From: Branchipolynoe longqiensis
Taxonomy: Eukaryota; Annelida; Polychaeta; Phyllodocida; Polynoidae
Reading direction: 5' to 3'
DNA: 64,000 nucleotides
Assembly (NCBI GenBank): GCA_030323885.1
Contig: CM059197.1
Coordinates: 27,361,178 to 27,425,177, forward strand
Below are positions 61,266 through 64,000 of this stretch, one piece after another; the stretch's first letter is position 1; each line of letters opens with the position of its first letter. A model generated the notes under the pieces. The model did no database searches. It was not told where the DNA came from and saw only the letters and a program-made list of their open reading frames with translations. The translations under genes were made by a program, and so were the position numbers.

Positions 61266-61435
61266 AGTCTGCAGTGACCTCAAGCAAGGAACCACATAGA
61301 CAGGTTGGCGTGAATAGCGTGAAGACATCAGAGAGCCTGTGTGGTGTAATGGTTAGCACACTGGCCTGGAATTCAAATGTGGGTTCCAATCCTGCTCTAG
61401 GCGCAATATTTCCCAGTTTCATCGCCCCCAGGATA
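61266..61435 (+). mobile_element. Gln-headed SINE with its 5' flanking unit
   Basis: GTCTGCAGTGACCTCAAGCA, ATAGACAGGTTGGCGTGAAT, GGTGTAATGGTTAGCACACT, GGTTCCAATCCTGCTCTAGG, CAATATTTCCCAGTTTCATC. Same 5' extension as the array at 44378, so that extension belongs to the element. Confidence 0.85.
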
Positions 61436-61758
61436 ATATTATTACGTATTTTTTGTGTCTTTTTGGGGGGGGGGGAGGGGGTACATATGTTTATGCTGCT
61501 GAATACATTATTTTCTCAGCACTGAGGCATTAGTCTTTCAGTCATTTTTCAATTCGTGATTATTTGCACACAAATAATGGTATGTAGAATAAGGTATATA
61601 AGATGAACAAACAAAGGCTGTTGCATACATAATTTGCAGAATATATCATTTATGATTGCTACCTATAAGTTCAGCAGAAATATCGTACCAGTCATGGCTA
61701 GTGTCATATGCCTACGTCATTAATATTAGTTGGATCGATGTCAGTATTTTCATGGTAT
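61436..61758. other. No recognisable feature
   Basis: A G run near 61465-61475; otherwise AT-rich and unassigned. Confidence 0.5.
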
Positions 61759-61766
61759 CTAGAACA

Positions 61767-62182
61767 TTAGATCAAAGATTCACCCTATACTTTCAGTATG
61801 GGTGAAAACAAACCCATTAGAAAAACTGGCGAAAAATATCTAAATGCTGGGTAAATGAAATGAGCAGATAAATTCGTAATTTAAGAAGCAAAATGTATTT
61901 TGTCGATACGTCTTGAATATTTACCCGCTACGTTTGAGTTGAAAAATATAATAAAACATTTAGTTTAATGAACCTTAAAAGTGAAATCAGTGACATTCGA
62001 TTGTCGCCATCTTGTCTTTTTGCATTCTCTCCCATTTCACCAACTCTGTGCTGATATATGTAGCCCTCTGATACTGGAACCAGGAATTTCACTTTGTGTT
62101 CCATACTGAAATGCCTTTTGCCAGTATTTAGATTATGATGTCGTTCACCCCTACTGTAAGTATGGGGTGAATCTTTTATCTA
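61767..62182. mobile_element. hAT-like MITE, copy 7
   Basis: 416 bp from TTAGATCAAAGATTCACCC to GGGTGAATCTTTTATCTA. Exact 8-bp TSD CTAGAACA at 61759-61766 and 62183-62190. Confidence 0.93.
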
Positions 62183-62297
62183 CTAGAACATAAGCTGAAG
62201 TTATCTTTTGCATTCGGTTGCTACATTTATAATAAACTCTGACGGTAGATTGTATGGCTGAGCTAATCTGTCCCCCTTTCTACCCCATCGTCTTCTA

Positions 62298-62712
62298 CTA
62301 GACGCGGTGGCCTAATCGGTAGAGTGCAGTATTCTTGTGCGGAAGGTCGGGAGTTCGATCGCAGCCGAGTGATACCAATGACTTATAAAATTGATACTTG
62401 TCTCTACCTAGCCTGGTGCTCGGCGTTAATAGGATAGGGCAAAGACTGGTTAACACAGTGACATGATAATGTGACTGTGTGGTGGGATATTGGCTCATGG
62501 TGCCGACGGCCTGATCTCCCCAAGTGCGGCAGCACTATAAAGTCGCGATGAGTGCGCACTGTCACAAATTGGTACTGTGTGTGATATTGGGTCTGTGTGG
62601 GATATTGTGCCGACGGCTTGATCGCCCCACGGATACCCCGTCCTGATATGACCTTAGATGTTGCTAGGACGTAAAACAACAACAAACAAACAAACAAACA
62701 CACAACAAACCC
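62298..62712 (+). mobile_element. SINE, B-type head with long tail, with internal duplication
   Basis: Head AGACGCGGTGGCCTAATCGG, TGTGCGGAAGGTCGGGAGTT, body, then a small duplication near 62575-62630 (GTGCCGACGGC and GATATTG words repeated), tail CCTGATATGACCTTAGATG, (CAAA)n. Confidence 0.9.
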
Positions 62713-62713
62713 C

Positions 62714-62908
62714 ACGGATAGAGCAAGGACTGGTTGGCTCAGTGTCAGGATAATTTGACTGAGTTGGGATATGAGGTCATGGTGCTGGCAGCCTGGTCTC
62801 CCAGTCGGGCAGCACTATTAAGTCGCCATGAGTGTGCCCTGTCACAAGGTGGAACCGTTCTGATATGACCTTAGATGTTGCCAGGACGTAAACTAACAAC
62901 AAACAAAA
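62714..62908 (+). mobile_element. SINE body and tail, headless, in tandem
   Basis: Directly follows the previous tail: GATAGAGCAAGGACTGGTTG, TCAGGATAATTTGACTGAG, tail CTGATATGACCTTAGATGTT. It may be the 3' part of a disrupted second copy. Confidence 0.85.
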
Positions 62909-63288
62909 AATCGTCTTCCTTCGTTCCGTTTTTTTTTGTGTGTAGGGGGGGGGGAGGGGAGGGGGAGGGGGCGTGATCCGCTTTGAGCGTCCATGCATTA
63001 GTAGCTAAGGCCAGTGTGGCAAATGGCTGCTGTATCTTAAACGGTCGGACAGACGGTCTCCATTCAGGGTGCGAGCCGTTATTTACTAATAGCCACCACC
63101 GTCCGGCTACGTCATTGATCACGTGGGGCGTGGCGATCAGCGAACAGGGTGCAAATGGACGCATTTGGACTTGAGGCACTGTAGTCTGCCTTGGCGAGGG
63201 TTTTGCTACTAAGGAATAACCACCCCCTTATCCATGAACTTAGTAATAATAGTTTGTCTGTTAAATTTTTTGTTTGTTAATTGCTTAG
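62909..63288. other. No gene; G-run and unassigned sequence
   Basis: T run and G runs near 62930-62970. GCTACGTCATTGATCACGTG at about 63108 includes a CACGTG E-box, not enough to call a promoter. Confidence 0.5.
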
Positions 63289-63291
63289 TAA

Positions 63292-63880
63292 TACCCCTGT
63301 CACACTACGACTTTTCTCTCGAACGCGTGTCGACGTGTGTCAGTTTTTGGCGAAACGTCGGGAAACGTCGGGAGACGTTAGGGAGACGTTATGTGAACTT
63401 CGGTACATGCCGGTGCACTATCCTGGATGGCGACAGTCGCTGGAGGACGGTGGCGCACGTAGTTAGTCGCTCAATGTTTTAAGCGTGTAAAAAAACGCGA
63501 CGATCCACAAGGCACGTCAATGTGCGGGTTCCAATATTATGGCGACATCAGAAGGACGTCAACAGCGCTGGAATAACGTTATGCGAATGCTAGGCAGTCG
63601 CCGCTCGCACGTGACGGTCGTTCTTACACATTGCGCTAAACCGTTGCTTTGTTGTTTGACGTCCTAGCTACATCTAAGCTCATATGAAGACATCACGCCA
63701 AACTTTTGTTGTTGTTTTTCCTCACGCGTTGACACCCGTTGGCCGCGCGCGAATAACGCGCACCGCTGACGCCAAACTTTGTGCCCAAACTGCCGAAAAG
63801 TTGGACGTGTCTCGACGCGTAGAAGATATTTTGCGCACTGATGGCGCGCCGGCGAGAAGCATCGTAGTGTGACAGGGCCA
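63292..63880. mobile_element. Harbinger-like MITE with CCTGTCACACTACGA ends
   Basis: 589 bp, left TACCCCTGTCACACTACGAC, right complement of TGGCCCTGTCACACTACGAT. TAA flanks both sides (63289-63291 and 63881-63883). Subterminal GGGAAACGTCGGG/GGGAGACGTTA words on the left and GACGCG/GCGCG words on the right are iterated. A SINE tail fragment (63645-63690, minus) sits inside. Confidence 0.88.
63645..63690 (-). mobile_element. SINE tail fragment inside a MITE
   Basis: TTGTTGTTTGACGTCCTAGC, ACATCTAAGCTCATAT. Confidence 0.75.
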
Positions 63881-63885
63881 TAAGA

Positions 63886-64000
63886 TTCGTTGATTAAGGA
63901 AAGGACAATTCAATCACGGACAATTGGACTTCCCCATTCCACTTCTCCGTTCCGCTACCCTAGTTATGCTAACGCCAGGCTAGGTAGTGCCATATATAAT
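63886..64000 (-). mobile_element. SINE, short tail, cut by the window edge
   Basis: TTCGTTGATTAAGGAAAGGA, ATCACGGACAATTGGACTTC, CCATTCCACTTCTCCG, TAACGCCAGGCTAGGTAG. The head would lie beyond the window. Confidence 0.82.

Overview
The window reads as gene-poor, repeat-saturated animal DNA, most likely from a marine lophotrochozoan and probably a mollusc. The best taxonomic clue is two copies (25959-26290, 38563-38906) of a SINE whose 3' part resembles, from memory, the Meta-type SINE tail common in mollusc genomes. No convincing host gene, tRNA, rRNA or CRISPR array was found. The longest open frames outside one retrotransposon are translations of low-complexity tracts. I could run no database search, so family names rest on structure (terminal inverted repeats, target-site duplications, protein motifs).

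Layout. 1-3148: tRNA-derived SINEs and unique sequence, with an 8-bp-TSD MITE sitting in a SINE (2113-2509). 3149-9155: Harbinger-type MITEs with 3-bp TSDs, polypyrimidine tracts and a tandemly duplicated segment (about 7055-8652) carrying a MITE in its second unit. 9159-10855 and 21198-23060: two large foldback elements of one family in opposite orientation, with GACGACA-rich arms and captured satellites. 11300-18135: SINEs, two TATA-bearing repeats and a second 8-bp-TSD MITE. 18556-21120: AT-rich MITE copies, a CCCCA-rich tract and a 23-bp satellite. 23060-35200: SINEs, four MITE families, a LINE RT fragment (27824-28433). 35230-38140: one SINE broken by two MITEs, and a minisatellite broken by a third. 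38563-49700: SINEs (including a three-unit tandem SINE array), a 97-bp tandem repeat split by a MITE, and two opposed LINE tails. 49708-53666: a Harbinger-type MITE split by a 3.4-kb Ty3/mag-like LTR retrotransposon that has lost reverse transcriptase and RNase H. 53670-64000: more SINEs, a large palindromic MITE, AT microsatellites and another Harbinger-type MITE.

How the parts relate. Nesting gives a relative chronology: SINEs are hosts for both 8-bp-TSD and 3-bp-TSD MITEs, and a Harbinger-type MITE hosts the near-intact LTR element (one LTR mismatch seen). The most unusual signal is the set of seven or more Harbinger-like MITE families. They share short TWA-like TSDs and often a terminal core resembling GTCACACTA or TTTACACGG, yet each carries its own iterated word beside its ends (GACGACA, GCGAATGC, TTTACACGG, GGTTAG and others). 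None encodes a transposase here, so all must depend on proteins encoded elsewhere.
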